From: an uncultured Elusimicrobiales bacterium
GTDB lineage: Bacteria; Elusimicrobiota; Elusimicrobia; Elusimicrobiales; Elusimicrobiaceae
Reading direction: 5' to 3'
Length of the DNA: 14,542 bases
Assembly: GCA_944322775.1 (NCBI GenBank)
Contig: CALUQA010000063.1
Location: forward strand, 1 to 14,542
In this document: piece after piece, positions 5,799 to 13,405 of the stretch
Numbering within the stretch: the stretch's first letter is position 1
How the letters are laid out: every line of letters begins with the position of its first letter
Program-made: the position numbers and the translations under genes
Notes under the pieces: model-generated
Databases searched by the model: none
What the model was told of the DNA's origin: nothing
What the model saw: only the letters and a program-made list of their open reading frames with translations

Positions 5799-7697
5799 AT
5801 GTACTATGGAATGATTAAAGTGACCGCCGCCGTGCCGGAAGTGAGAGTGGCGGACGCGTCTTTTAACGCACAGCAAACCATGCAGCTTTTGGAGCAGGCG
5901 GCGCAAGAAAAGGCGGAAATTGTCGTTTTCCCCGAGTTAGGCCTTACAGGCTATACGTGTGCGGATTTGTTCCGCCAAACGCTGCTGTTGGACCAGGCGG
6001 AAGAAAACCTGCGCCTGCTTTTGCAAAAAACGCAAAAATTAGCCCCCCTTTGTGCCGTGGGCTTGCCAGTGCGTGTGGGTAATGCGCTTTATAATTGTGC
6101 GGTTGTTTTTCAAAAAGGCAAAATTTTGGGCGTAGTGCCGAAAACCTATTTGCCTAACTACGGTGAATTTTACGAAAAACGGTGGTTCCATAGTGCATTA
6201 GACGCTGCCGAAACGGAAATTACGCTGGCCGGGCAAAAAGTGCCTTTTGGAACGGATTTGCTCTTTGTCTGCGGGCAAGCCGTGGTGGGCGTGGAACTGT
6301 GCGAAGATTTGTGGGTGCCCGTTCCCCCCTCTTCTTTGGCGGCCTTGGCAGGGGCCAACATCATTTTAAATCTTTCCGCCAGCAATGAATCCACCGGCAA
6401 AGATACCTATTTGCAAACCTTAATTACCCAACAGTCGGCGTGTTGTTGCTGCGGGTACGTATATACCTCGGCCGGGTGGGGCGAGTCCAGCACGGACCTG
6501 GTGTTTGCCGGCAAAGGCTTTATTGCCGAAAACGGCACCCTGCTGAAGGAAGGTGACCGCTTTCAAACAAAACCGCAGTTATTGATGAGCGAAATTGATG
6601 TGGAACGTTTGCAAGCCGAAAGACGCTTCCGCGATACATTTGCCGACCAGCAGACAGAAGGACTGTGGCGAAAAATAGATTTTGCATTATCTTCTGCCCC
6701 TTTGCATTTAAGCCGCACTGTGGCGCCTTTTCCGTTTGTGCCGGGTGAAGGCAAACGCAAAGAACGCTGTGAAGAAATCCTTTCCATGCAAGCATTTGGC
6801 TTGGCCCAGCGTTTGCGCAGCAGCGGCGTAAAAACAGCTGTGGTGGGCATTTCCGGCGGGTTGGACAGCACGCTGGCGCTGCTTGTGTCTGCCCGAGCGT
6901 TTGATTTGCTGGGCCGCAGCCATAAAGATATAGTTGCGGTTACCATGCCTTGCTTTGGCACCACTGACCGCACCTATCAAAATGCTTTGACGTTGATGAA
7001 AGCGTTGCATGTGTCTGCCAAAGAAGTGGATATTAAAAAGTCCGTCATGCAGCATTTGCAAGACTTAAACCACCCGCAAAATCTTCATGACGTTACCTAC
7101 GAAAATGCCCAAGCACGCGAACGCACCCAAGTGCTTATGGATATGGCCAATCAGCTGGGCGGCCTGGTAATCGGCACGGGGGATTTATCTGAACTGGCTT
7201 TGGGCTGGGCCACCTATAACGGGGACCATATGAGCATGTACGGGGTCAATGCCTCCGTGCCCAAGACGCTGGTGCGCTATTTGGTGGCTTATGCGGCCGA
7301 CGAAACAAAAGATAAAAAACTGCATGACGTGCTGTATGACATTTTGGATACGCCCGTCAGCCCGGAGCTGCTGCCCCCGCAAGGGAAAAATATTTCCCAA
7401 AAGACGGAAGATTTGGTCGGTCCGTATGCTTTGCACGACTTTTTTTTGTACTATTTTCTGCGCTTTGGGTTTTCCCCCGCTAAAATTGAATGGCTGGCCG
7501 AGCAGGCATTTGCCGCGCAATATAAACCGCAGGAAATTAAAAAATGGCTGCAGGTATTTTTAAAACGTTTCTTTGCTCAGCAGTTTAAACGCTCCTGCCT
7601 GCCGGACGGGCCCAAAGTGGGCTCTGTCAGTCTTTCGCCGCGCGGGGACTGGCGTATGCCTTCCGATGCCAGCGCTGAGGCGTGGAAGAATAGCTAA
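5799..7697 (+). CDS. nadE: Glutamine-dependent NAD+ synthase
   Basis: This enzyme catalyses the last step of NAD synthesis, the ATP-dependent amidation of nicotinic acid adenine dinucleotide with ammonia released from glutamine. The 632-residue protein has the usual two domains. The N-terminal nitrilase-type glutaminase (about 5-300) has the Glu46 (VVFPELGLTGY), Lys115 (VVPKTYLPNYGEFYE) and Cys168 (VELCEDLW) triad. The C-terminal ATP-pyrophosphatase domain has SGGLDS at 352-357, then GTGDLSELALGWATYNGDH (459-477). Length matches two-domain bacterial enzymes. The ATG at 5799 gives MYYGMIKVTAAVPEVRVAD, which fits the family N-terminus. The ribosome site is weak, and an ATG at 5811 is possible. 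An unusual run of four cysteines occurs at 215-218. No clear terminator follows. Confidence 0.96.
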   Translation: MYYGMIKVTAAVPEVRVADASFNAQQTMQLLEQAAQEKAEIVVFPELGLTGYTCADLFRQTLLLDQAEENLRLLLQKTQKLAPLCAVGLPVRVGNALYNCAVVFQKGKILGVVPKTYLPNYGEFYEKRWFHSALDAAETEITLAGQKVPFGTDLLFVCGQAVVGVELCEDLWVPVPPSSLAALAGANIILNLSASNESTGKDTYLQTLITQQSACCCCGYVYTSAGWGESSTDLVFAGKGFIAENGTLLKEGDRFQTKPQLLMSEIDVERLQAERRFRDTFADQQTEGLWRKIDFALSSAPLHLSRTVAPFPFVPGEGKRKERCEEILSMQAFGLAQRLRSSGVKTAVVGISGGLDSTLALLVSARAFDLLGRSHKDIVAVTMPCFGTTDRTYQNALTLMKALHVSAKEVDIKKSVMQHLQDLNHPQNLHDVTYENAQARERTQVLMDMANQLGGLVIGTGDLSELALGWATYNGDHMSMYGVNASVPKTLVRYLVAYAADETKDKKLHDVLYDILDTPVSPELLPPQGKNISQKTEDLVGPYALHDFFLYYFLRFGFSPAKIEWLAEQAFAAQYKPQEIKKWLQVFLKRFFAQQFKRSCLPDGPKVGSVSLSPRGDWRMPSDASAEAWKNS

Positions 7698-7725
7698 AAA
7701 ATACCAAAAAAGGGCTTGTAAAATG

Positions 7726-7755
7726 TTGACTTAACAGTTATGCTTAATGTATAGT
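7726..7755 (+). promoter_or_regulatory. Strong sigma70-type promoter of the cysteine-repeat secreted protein gene
   Basis: TTGACT (7726-7731) and TATAGT (7750-7755) are separated by 18 bases; each hexamer matches 5 of 6 consensus bases. The expected start is about 7762, giving a leader of some 26 bases. That leader would begin almost at once with the small GC hairpin at 7764-7776. Confidence 0.7.
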
Positions 7756-7763
7756 GAGGTGAA

Positions 7764-7776
7764 TGGGGTTTCCCCA
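7764..7776 (+). promoter_or_regulatory. 5'-terminal mRNA hairpin before the ribosome site
   Basis: TGGGG, a three-base TTT loop, then CCCCA form a 5-base-pair stem directly before the ribosome site (AGAGGTGA, 7777-7784). If transcription starts near 7762, this hairpin sits at the extreme 5' end of the mRNA, a position known in other bacteria to protect transcripts from decay. The stem is short, so this is a modest call. Confidence 0.4.
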
Positions 7777-7787
7777 AGAGGTGACTT

Positions 7788-8702
7788 ATGAAAAAATTCT
7801 TAATTTGCTGTGTAGTCATGTTTTCGGCGGTGTTTGTCGCGGCCGAAGAGATGAAATTTGTAACGTTGCTTTCGCAACCGGTGGGCAGTTTTTCCCGGGT
7901 GGAGTTGCTGGACCAAGCCTCCCCTGCGGAAATTTTCCACCTCAATTTCTGCAATACGGACGCGTCTGGCGGGACAATTACGCTTTCTAGTTCTCAAGCC
8001 ACGCCGGTAGATGTGGAAAAATTGGTGGTTAATTCCGCCGGTGTTTTGGGTGGAAATGTGGATTATTTCCGTGCCAATAAAATTACCGTTTACGACAACC
8101 CCGGCTTTGAAGGAGGTACGTTGTTGTCGGTGGATTTGACGGGACCTGCCAAAATTTTGGTAGATGACCAATCCAGCAAAACGGCTGAGTTTATTCATGG
8201 CAATGCCGTTACCATCAAAGCGGCAGACTTTAATACGATGAATATTTATAATACCGCTGTGTTGGATACGCCTGCTTCCGGTTCCACGCTCAGTTCTGCC
8301 TTAACGTGGCAAAAGGTAACCACTACGGAAGATAAAACCACTCCGGACGCTTATATTTTGACGGATTGGGGTACGAATTCTTCTAGTACTTGTGTGGAAA
8401 AAACATGCAGTTTGGGCCAGGTTTGGAATGCCACTACTTGCAAATGTGAGACACAAGATTTTGATATTGGCGATTTTACCCCGTTCTGTCCATCTCCTAA
8501 GGTGTGGGACAGAATAACGCGGACTTGCAAATGTTCTCAAATCCGTTACTGTCTGGAACCCAAAGTGTGGAATAATGATACCTGCGCTTGTGAAACGCCT
8601 GTTAACTTCAAACCGGTAACCAATTGTGGCAATATTGTTTGTAGAAATGGGACAATTAACGCTATTACGTGCAAATGCATACCGTATGCTACCATCAATT
8701 AG
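7788..8702 (+). CDS. Secreted protein of unknown function with C-terminal C-x(9-12)-C-x-C repeats
   Basis: I do not recognise this 304-residue protein. It starts with a clear signal peptide: MKK, a hydrophobic core at 4-17, and a likely cleavage site after the V-A-A at 17-19. A region of about 175 residues rich in short beta-type strands follows, with one cysteine (55). After a Thr/Ser-rich linker (178-201), the last 100 residues hold four cysteine repeats: C207...C218-K-C220, C234...C247-K-C249, C255...C266-A-C268 and C285...C295-K-C297. Three of them carry a VW five residues after the first cysteine. Extra cysteines precede the first (202) and last (280) units. This points to a disulfide-stabilised extracytoplasmic module. 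The spacing recalls the cysteine motif of Balbiani-ring-3/VEGF-C C-termini, but homology cannot be claimed. The gene stands alone between a strong promoter and a strong terminator, with an AGAGGTGA ribosome site. It may be well expressed. Confidence 0.8.
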   Translation: MKKFLICCVVMFSAVFVAAEEMKFVTLLSQPVGSFSRVELLDQASPAEIFHLNFCNTDASGGTITLSSSQATPVDVEKLVVNSAGVLGGNVDYFRANKITVYDNPGFEGGTLLSVDLTGPAKILVDDQSSKTAEFIHGNAVTIKAADFNTMNIYNTAVLDTPASGSTLSSALTWQKVTTTEDKTTPDAYILTDWGTNSSSTCVEKTCSLGQVWNATTCKCETQDFDIGDFTPFCPSPKVWDRITRTCKCSQIRYCLEPKVWNNDTCACETPVNFKPVTNCGNIVCRNGTINAITCKCIPYATIN

Positions 8703-8721
8703 ACTTGCTTTATAATAAAAG

Positions 8722-8752
8722 AAGCCCCGCCGAAACAGGCGGGGCTTTTTTT
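8722..8752 (+). terminator. Intrinsic terminator of the cysteine-repeat protein gene
   Basis: A perfect 10-base-pair stem (8722-8731 with 8738-8747, AAGCCCCGCC in the left arm) closes a 6-base loop and runs into seven T (8746-8752). It starts 20 bases after the stop codon. The following 126 bases, up to the convergent terminator at 8879, hold no gene that I can support; they include a run of eight C at 8848-8855. Confidence 0.93.
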
Positions 8753-8878
8753 GTGTACCTTTTTTATTTAGGTTTTGTCTTAACATAGGGAGCAGACAAT
8801 CTCTGCCAGTAAGGAAAAGCGTTTCTAAATTTGTATGTGGCATCATGCCCCCCCCTGGCACAGATTAAAGCCAATAAA

Positions 8879-8903
8879 AAGGCCTCCCAAAATGGGAGGC
8901 CTT
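8879..8903 (-). terminator. Intrinsic terminator of the AsmA-like gene
   Basis: A perfect 10-base-pair stem (8879-8888 with 8894-8903, AAGGCCTCCC in the left arm) has a 5-base loop. On the minus strand it is followed by TTTATT, giving a run of five T with the end of the stem. It begins 16 bases after the AsmA-like stop codon, and it converges with the terminator at 8722-8752. Confidence 0.88.
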
Positions 8904-8919
8904 CTGAGATTGGTTCGTT

Positions 8920-11112
8920 TTATTTCTCGTCGCTTTTGCGGCTTTTGAACAGCGAGCCAATGCCTTTGACCACATTGGTGGCCGTGTTTACCGTGTCTTT
9001 AACGGCATTGGTGCCCACGTCCACGGCATTCTTGCCCACATCGGCCGTTTTGCTAACAGCCGCCTTAGCGGCACTGCCGGTGCCGCTTACGGCGTCGCCG
9101 GCCAGTTTGCCGTTAAGCAGGTTTTTGACCAAAGACGTGGTGGTCTTGGCTACGTCCAGCTTGCCGGAGGGTTCCGTCATGGTGCCGCCGATTTTAAAGA
9201 CGATCGGCGTTTTGGAGTTAAGCACCGTGGCAGACACGCTCATGTTCAGTGCTTCCGTACGGAAGTTAATGCTTCCGTCGGCCAACACATTGCTGACGGC
9301 AGAGTCAAAATGCGTTTCTTTCACGCTCATTACGCCAGTGGTAAACACATACGTGCCGGAAGCGGAGGAAATTTTGATTTTGCCTTTATCTTCCGCATTT
9401 TGCGCCGGGAAAATATCCACGCCTAAAGCCGTGGACACTTTTTTAACCAGCGTCAGCGGCAGCAGCAAGATTTTGACAATACGGTTGCCGCGCACAAACT
9501 GGTCCAGGTCCGTAATGGCGCCCTCTTTAAGGGTAAAAGAGGCCGTGCCGTTGGTGTTTTTCATGGTTGCGCTGGCTTTTTGCAAGTCGGTGGTCAGCGT
9601 AAAACCTTGGGTGGTAAAGTACGGCACCGTAATTTGGCCGACATTAATATTGGTTTTGAGGTTAAACAGCGTTTCCGGGCCGGAAGCAGGCGTCAGCGCG
9701 GTGCTGCTTTGCTGATCGGCCGGGGTGGTTTCTGAGCCAAAAGAGGGCAGCTTGTCCAGCGTCAGTTTGGCCAGATCAAAGTTAAAGACAAGGTCCAACA
9801 CGCCGCTTAAGTCCTTATAAGCAAAAGAGGTGGTAAAGTCCTCGTTATTGAGTTTGCCTTTAATGGTGTTGGAGGAAATATCCGCCAAGGATTTAATCAC
9901 AATATTACCCGTAAGGTTAGAGAGCGTGAAAATGTCGTATTGTACGGTCAAATTGTTCAGGGCGATATTGCCTTTTACGTCCTGGCCGTTGTTTTTGTCG
10001 GTGGCCGTCAAAGAACCGGTAATGCTGCCGCCAATGGAATAGCCCGCCAGCATTTCGGCCATATTGGCCACTTGCTGCAGGTTTACATTAATGTCGGCAT
10101 TCATGTTATAGGTGGGCGTCGTTCCCCCCCAACCGGCATTGCCGCTGACGGTAACGGCCGAGTCGGACAAAGACAGTTTGGCCAGTTTCAGCAAAGCGGT
10201 GGAGTTTTGCAGGTCGGCTTCGGCCGAGGCGCTGAAATTGATGTCCGGCAGCACAAAGGCCGGCAGGCCCGGCAAAATGTCGGCCAAGGCGGTGTTGGAC
10301 ACGCCGGAAACTTTACCCGTCAAATCAATTACCGGGGCATTAAAGTTTTTGGCGCTGCCCTGCACGTTAAATTTGATGTTTTTATAGGTCATGGCCAGCT
10401 GGCTCAGCGTAACCTGGGCTTTGGCCATGTCCATACCGGCCAAATTGGCTTTTAAAGCCATTTGGAAAGGCACCGTAACGGCCAGACCGGTGGCGTCTTT
10501 ATAATCCGTGGTAAAGGACAAATCTACGTCAAAAGGCGTATCTAAGTTAAAGCCGGTAATTTCCAAGTTTACATTGGTAAGCGAAGCGTCCATGCCGCTT
10601 TGCAGGTCCTTATAAAAGAAGTTGCAGTTGGTGGCATAAATGCGCTGGGCCATAAGCACAAAGTCAGAAGAAGTGCTTGTGGTGTCTTGCGTTTGGGCGG
10701 CGGTGTCTTGGGTGGAGGCAGGGATTAGATCGTCAAAATTAAATTTGCCGTCTTGCCCTTTGGTTACATTGATGTCCAACCCTTCCAAACCGACGGAGCC
10801 GATTTCTATGCGTTTTTTAAACAAAGGTTTGAGCGCAATTTTGACAACGGCTTTGTCTGCTTTGGCAAACGTGCCGTTGGCGGCAAAAGTGCCGCGTTCG
10901 GAAATGGCAAAATCGTCTAAGGTGACGCCGATTAAGTTTAAAGATACGTCGCTAAACGTAACCTCACGGTTAAGCGTTTGCTGGGCGTAGCTTTGCGCCA
11001 TGGCTTTTAGTTTCTCTGGCGGGAACATGATTTTAAGCGTAATAAGCGCCGCAATCACGAGTACGACGGCTATTGCCGCCAAAACAAGCAGTATTTTTAG
11101 CAGTTTTTTCAT
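8920..11112 (-). CDS. AsmA-family envelope protein
   Basis: AsmA-like proteins are inner-membrane-anchored periplasmic proteins linked in other bacteria to outer-membrane assembly and phospholipid transport between membranes. This 730-residue product has one N-terminal membrane anchor (about 5-27) directly followed by the family's N-terminal signature region. That region includes NREVTFSDVSLNLIG at about 48-62, a pattern like IEIGSVGLEGLDINVTK, then GKFNFDDL. The middle is a long series of beta strands. The C-terminal AsmA domain ends with a GGTMTEPSGKLDV segment. A tail of about 75 residues (655-730) is Ala/Val/Thr/Lys-rich with repeated 7-residue spacing and should form an amphipathic helix. 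The start ATG at 11112 has no clear ribosome site; a TATAAT sits 7 bases upstream, suggesting a leaderless mRNA. The substrate cannot be told from sequence. It is monocistronic here and ends in a strong terminator. Confidence 0.88.
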   Translation of the reverse strand: MKKLLKILLVLAAIAVVLVIAALITLKIMFPPEKLKAMAQSYAQQTLNREVTFSDVSLNLIGVTLDDFAISERGTFAANGTFAKADKAVVKIALKPLFKKRIEIGSVGLEGLDINVTKGQDGKFNFDDLIPASTQDTAAQTQDTTSTSSDFVLMAQRIYATNCNFFYKDLQSGMDASLTNVNLEITGFNLDTPFDVDLSFTTDYKDATGLAVTVPFQMALKANLAGMDMAKAQVTLSQLAMTYKNIKFNVQGSAKNFNAPVIDLTGKVSGVSNTALADILPGLPAFVLPDINFSASAEADLQNSTALLKLAKLSLSDSAVTVSGNAGWGGTTPTYNMNADINVNLQQVANMAEMLAGYSIGGSITGSLTATDKNNGQDVKGNIALNNLTVQYDIFTLSNLTGNIVIKSLADISSNTIKGKLNNEDFTTSFAYKDLSGVLDLVFNFDLAKLTLDKLPSFGSETTPADQQSSTALTPASGPETLFNLKTNINVGQITVPYFTTQGFTLTTDLQKASATMKNTNGTASFTLKEGAITDLDQFVRGNRIVKILLLPLTLVKKVSTALGVDIFPAQNAEDKGKIKISSASGTYVFTTGVMSVKETHFDSAVSNVLADGSINFRTEALNMSVSATVLNSKTPIVFKIGGTMTEPSGKLDVAKTTTSLVKNLLNGKLAGDAVSGTGSAAKAAVSKTADVGKNAVDVGTNAVKDTVNTATNVVKGIGSLFKSRKSDEK

Positions 11113-11119
11113 ACTCTAA

Positions 11120-11125
11120 ATTATA
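11120..11125 (-). promoter_or_regulatory. -10 element placing the AsmA-like mRNA start at its ATG
   Basis: A perfect TATAAT on the minus strand (11125-11120) is separated by seven bases from the AsmA-like ATG, so transcription would begin at or next to the start codon. The only -35 candidate is TTGTTT (11146-11141) at a short 15-base spacing with 3 of 6 matches, so the promoter is uncertain. Confidence 0.5.
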
Positions 11126-11206
11126 GCAATTTGAAGTTAAAAACAAGCATAAAAGCTTGGAGTAGTTTGATATACGGTATTGGCAAATATCAGGTAGCTA
11201 TAAAAA

Positions 11207-11226
11207 ACCCCGGCATTTGCCGGGGT
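11207..11226 (-). terminator. Intrinsic terminator of the Na/Pi transporter-DUF1232 operon
   Basis: A perfect 8-base-pair stem (11207-11214 with 11219-11226, ACCCCGGC in the left arm) with a 4-base loop is followed on the minus strand by a run of six T. It begins three bases after the DUF1232 stop codon. Confidence 0.92.
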
Positions 11227-11229
11227 AAA

Positions 11230-11520
11230 TTATTTTTTGTGTTCTTTAATATCGCCAATGTCTATAACATTGTCTTTGGGCGGTGCCATGCTGGCACGGT
11301 ATTTGTTTAAATCCTGCTTTATCATGGCCAGCACCAGCGCCATAAAGGTCACGTCGTCGGTAATGCCCAAGAGAGGCAACACGTCCGGCAGTATGTCCAC
11401 CGGCCAGAACACATATACTATGCATAAAAGCGCCACCAGCAGCGTTTTCCACGGGACGGGGTAGCGGCCTTTTAAGACCGCTCCCGTCATGGAAAAGAAA
11501 GTTTTGATGTCGCTCCACAT
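11230..11520 (-). CDS. DUF1232 (YkvA-like) small membrane protein
   Basis: This 96-residue protein carries the DUF1232 hallmark: a hydrophobic segment (about 26-44) with PVDILPD at 40-46, followed by LLGITDDV. This is the equivalent of the SPIDLIPDFIPVLGLLDD-type core seen across the family. The family is widespread and its biochemical role is unknown. The polar C-terminus ends in charged residues. The ATG at 11520 lies six bases after the end of the upstream transporter gene. Its GGAG ribosome site (11533-11530) is embedded in the transporter's last codons, so the two are translated from one mRNA and probably coupled. A strong terminator follows. Confidence 0.88.
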   Translation of the reverse strand: MWSDIKTFFSMTGAVLKGRYPVPWKTLLVALLCIVYVFWPVDILPDVLPLLGITDDVTFMALVLAMIKQDLNKYRASMAPPKDNVIDIGDIKEHKK

Positions 11521-11526
11521 GCAGGG

Positions 11527-13329
11527 TTACTCCATGGGTTCGTCTTGCGTCGGGGAAGGCATGCCCGCTTCCGGGTTGGTGAGGCTGTCTTCTTCCGAAG
11601 CTCTTACGCGCAGGACGATTTCCGTTATGCGCATGGCATAGTCGCCCATGCGTTCAAAGTTATTAAGGATATCGCCGTATGCGGTGATGGACTCGGGCGT
11701 AGCTTCCTGCCCCTGGGAAATGCGCAGGTTGCGTTCGGAGCGCAGGTTTTTGCGCAGGGCATTAAGTTCCACCTCGTTTTTAACAGCATTTTTAAACACC
11801 GTATTGGCTGCCGCTTTGTTTTGCGGGTTAGGAAAGTGTACGATAGCCGCACGCGTATTGCGGATAATTTCTTTGGTTTTTTTGGCAATCGTTTCCATGT
11901 TTTCCATGTCTTTTTGATTGAAAGAGGGCGGGTTGGTGTTATGGAATTTTTCCAGGATTTTGGCAATTTTTTCGCCGCAGTCGCCCATGCCTTCAATGCA
12001 GTTGGTCAGGTCAAACAAGTCCACCGTTTGGCGCACGGCATGGCGGGAAAGGTTGCCGTGGCTCATTTGCGTGAGGTAGCTGTTAATTTTATGTTCCAGC
12101 ACGTCGGTGGTTTTTTCGGCTTCTTTGGCGTCGGAAATCAGGCGGTCAAAGAGTTTTTCGTCATCGGTTTTCATGGCGTAAATTAACTTATCGGTCAGTT
12201 TCGCCACAAAACTCATCATGCGTTCCACTTCACGTCGCGCCGCCAAAATGGCCAATTCCGGCGTTTGGTTAAAACGAGTGTTAAGGTAGACCAGTTCATT
12301 ATCCTGGTGTTTGTCTTCGCGTTTGCTTTTGGGAATAATCAGCAGGGTTAAAGCCGCCAGCTGTTTAAGCAAGGGAAGCATAATCAAGGTATTAAGCACG
12401 TTAAACGTGGTGTGAAACGCGGAAATGTGATAAGGCAGCACGGAGGTAAGCGTTTCGGGGTCCGTCACATAGGGCGAGCCGGGCACAATCCAGTCTACTA
12501 AGTTGATAAAGTGTTTAAAGATTAAGCTTACCCAAATAACACCTATAAAGTTGAACAAGAAATGTCCCATGGCTGCGCGGCGGGCTGTTTTGCTGGCGCC
12601 GATGGCGGCCAGGTTGGCGGTAATGGTGGTGCCGATGTTTTCCCCTAGCACCAGGGCGCAGGCGGTAGGAAAGTTAATAATACCGGCCGCGGCGCAGGTG
12701 AGCGTCATGGCCATGACGGCGCTGGAAGACTGCAAAATCATGGTCAGCACGGTGCCGGTAAAAATCAGCAAAATCAAGGTCCAGGCCGTATCGGGCGAGA
12801 ATTTAGACAGCCACTCCACCACAAACGGGCTTTGGGCAAAATCGGCCGGAATGGCGTTTTTCATGATGTCTAAGCCCAAGAACAGCAAACCAAAGCCAAA
12901 CAAGCCTTCCGCCGTGCGTCTGGCAGCCACCCATTTGGCCGGCAGGAACTGGCTGAAAAAGCCGATGGCAATAACGGGCAGGGCAAAAAGCGAGATCTGG
13001 ATTTTAAAGCCGAATAAGCTGACGATCCAGGCCGTCATCGTGGTGCCGATGTTTGCCCCGAATATGACCCCTAAAGACTGATAGAGGTTTAACAATCCCG
13101 CGCTGGCAAAGCCAACGACCATGACGGTGGTGGCGCTGGAAGACTGTATAATAGACGTCACCAGCATACCCGAGAACGTGGCCGCAAACCGGTTGGTTGT
13201 GGCGATAGACAGCATTTGACGCATCTTGACGCCGGCCATCTTTTGCAGGCCGTCGCTCATGATTTTCATGCCGAACAGGAAGACCGCCAGGCCCCCCAAT
13301 ACGTTCAGCGTGATTAGCACTGTGTTCAT
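11527..13329 (-). CDS. Na/Pi cotransporter family protein with PhoU-like C-terminal domain
   Basis: The N-terminal half (about 1-330) is the duplicated Na/Pi-cotransporter fold. The repeat signature QSSSA occurs at 62-66 and again at 200-204, each followed by a glycine-rich NIGTT segment (GANIGTT 91-97, GENIGTT 229-235). The surrounding helices are hydrophobic. The cytoplasmic C-terminal part (about 350-580) is helical, charged and PhoU-like, with ECGD-type patches such as IEGMGDCGEKI (445-455) and NNFERMGDYAMRI (556-568). The total of 600 residues is usual for this two-domain class. Members are thought to move phosphate, and the PhoU part may sense or regulate, but the transported anion is not proven here. 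The ATG at 13329 has an AAGGAG ribosome site. Upstream lies only a 76-base gap filled mostly by a terminator, so its promoter is unclear. It is first in an operon with the DUF1232 gene. Confidence 0.92.
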   Translation of the reverse strand: MNTVLITLNVLGGLAVFLFGMKIMSDGLQKMAGVKMRQMLSIATTNRFAATFSGMLVTSIIQSSSATTVMVVGFASAGLLNLYQSLGVIFGANIGTTMTAWIVSLFGFKIQISLFALPVIAIGFFSQFLPAKWVAARRTAEGLFGFGLLFLGLDIMKNAIPADFAQSPFVVEWLSKFSPDTAWTLILLIFTGTVLTMILQSSSAVMAMTLTCAAAGIINFPTACALVLGENIGTTITANLAAIGASKTARRAAMGHFLFNFIGVIWVSLIFKHFINLVDWIVPGSPYVTDPETLTSVLPYHISAFHTTFNVLNTLIMLPLLKQLAALTLLIIPKSKREDKHQDNELVYLNTRFNQTPELAILAARREVERMMSFVAKLTDKLIYAMKTDDEKLFDRLISDAKEAEKTTDVLEHKINSYLTQMSHGNLSRHAVRQTVDLFDLTNCIEGMGDCGEKIAKILEKFHNTNPPSFNQKDMENMETIAKKTKEIIRNTRAAIVHFPNPQNKAAANTVFKNAVKNEVELNALRKNLRSERNLRISQGQEATPESITAYGDILNNFERMGDYAMRITEIVLRVRASEEDSLTNPEAGMPSPTQDEPME

Positions 13330-13368
13330 TTTTTCTCCTTTTTATTTTTATCCTTAGTAGAAATCTGT

Positions 13369-13399
13369 AAAAAAAGGGAGGGCCCGTGTGGGCTCTCCC
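13369..13399 (-). terminator. Intrinsic terminator after the multi-pass membrane protein gene
   Basis: Arms 13376-13385 and 13390-13399 form a 10-position stem with a GTGT loop. On the minus strand one pair is an A-C mismatch and a run of seven T follows (13375-13369). It begins six bases after the stop codon. The mismatch may permit some readthrough into the transporter operon. Confidence 0.8.
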
Positions 13400-13405
13400 A
13401 AAAAA

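Noticed and set aside
7763..7990. Small plus-strand frame starting within the leader of the cysteine-repeat protein gene
   Set aside because: Its ATG is almost at the predicted mRNA 5' end, touches the ribosome-site-like bases without spacing, and the frame overlaps the signal-peptide gene with no sensible product.
8848..8855. Run of eight C considered as a phase-variable promoter switch
   Set aside because: It lies between two convergent terminators, not in a promoter or a coding region.
8831..9715. Plus-strand 294-codon open frame opposite the AsmA-like C-terminus
   Set aside because: It is a Leu/Ser/Thr/Val-rich antisense frame without a ribosome site, covering a terminator and a well-supported gene.
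11545..12186. Plus-strand open frame opposite the Na/Pi transporter C-terminal domain
   Set aside because: It is Phe/Val/His-rich with no ribosome site and lies wholly within a well-supported gene on the other strand.
13343..13371. TTTACA with a TAAAAA as promoter of the Na/Pi transporter operon
   Set aside because: The spacing is only 15 bases, the hexamers are weak, and the -35 falls within the T tract of the preceding terminator. It is too uncertain to list.
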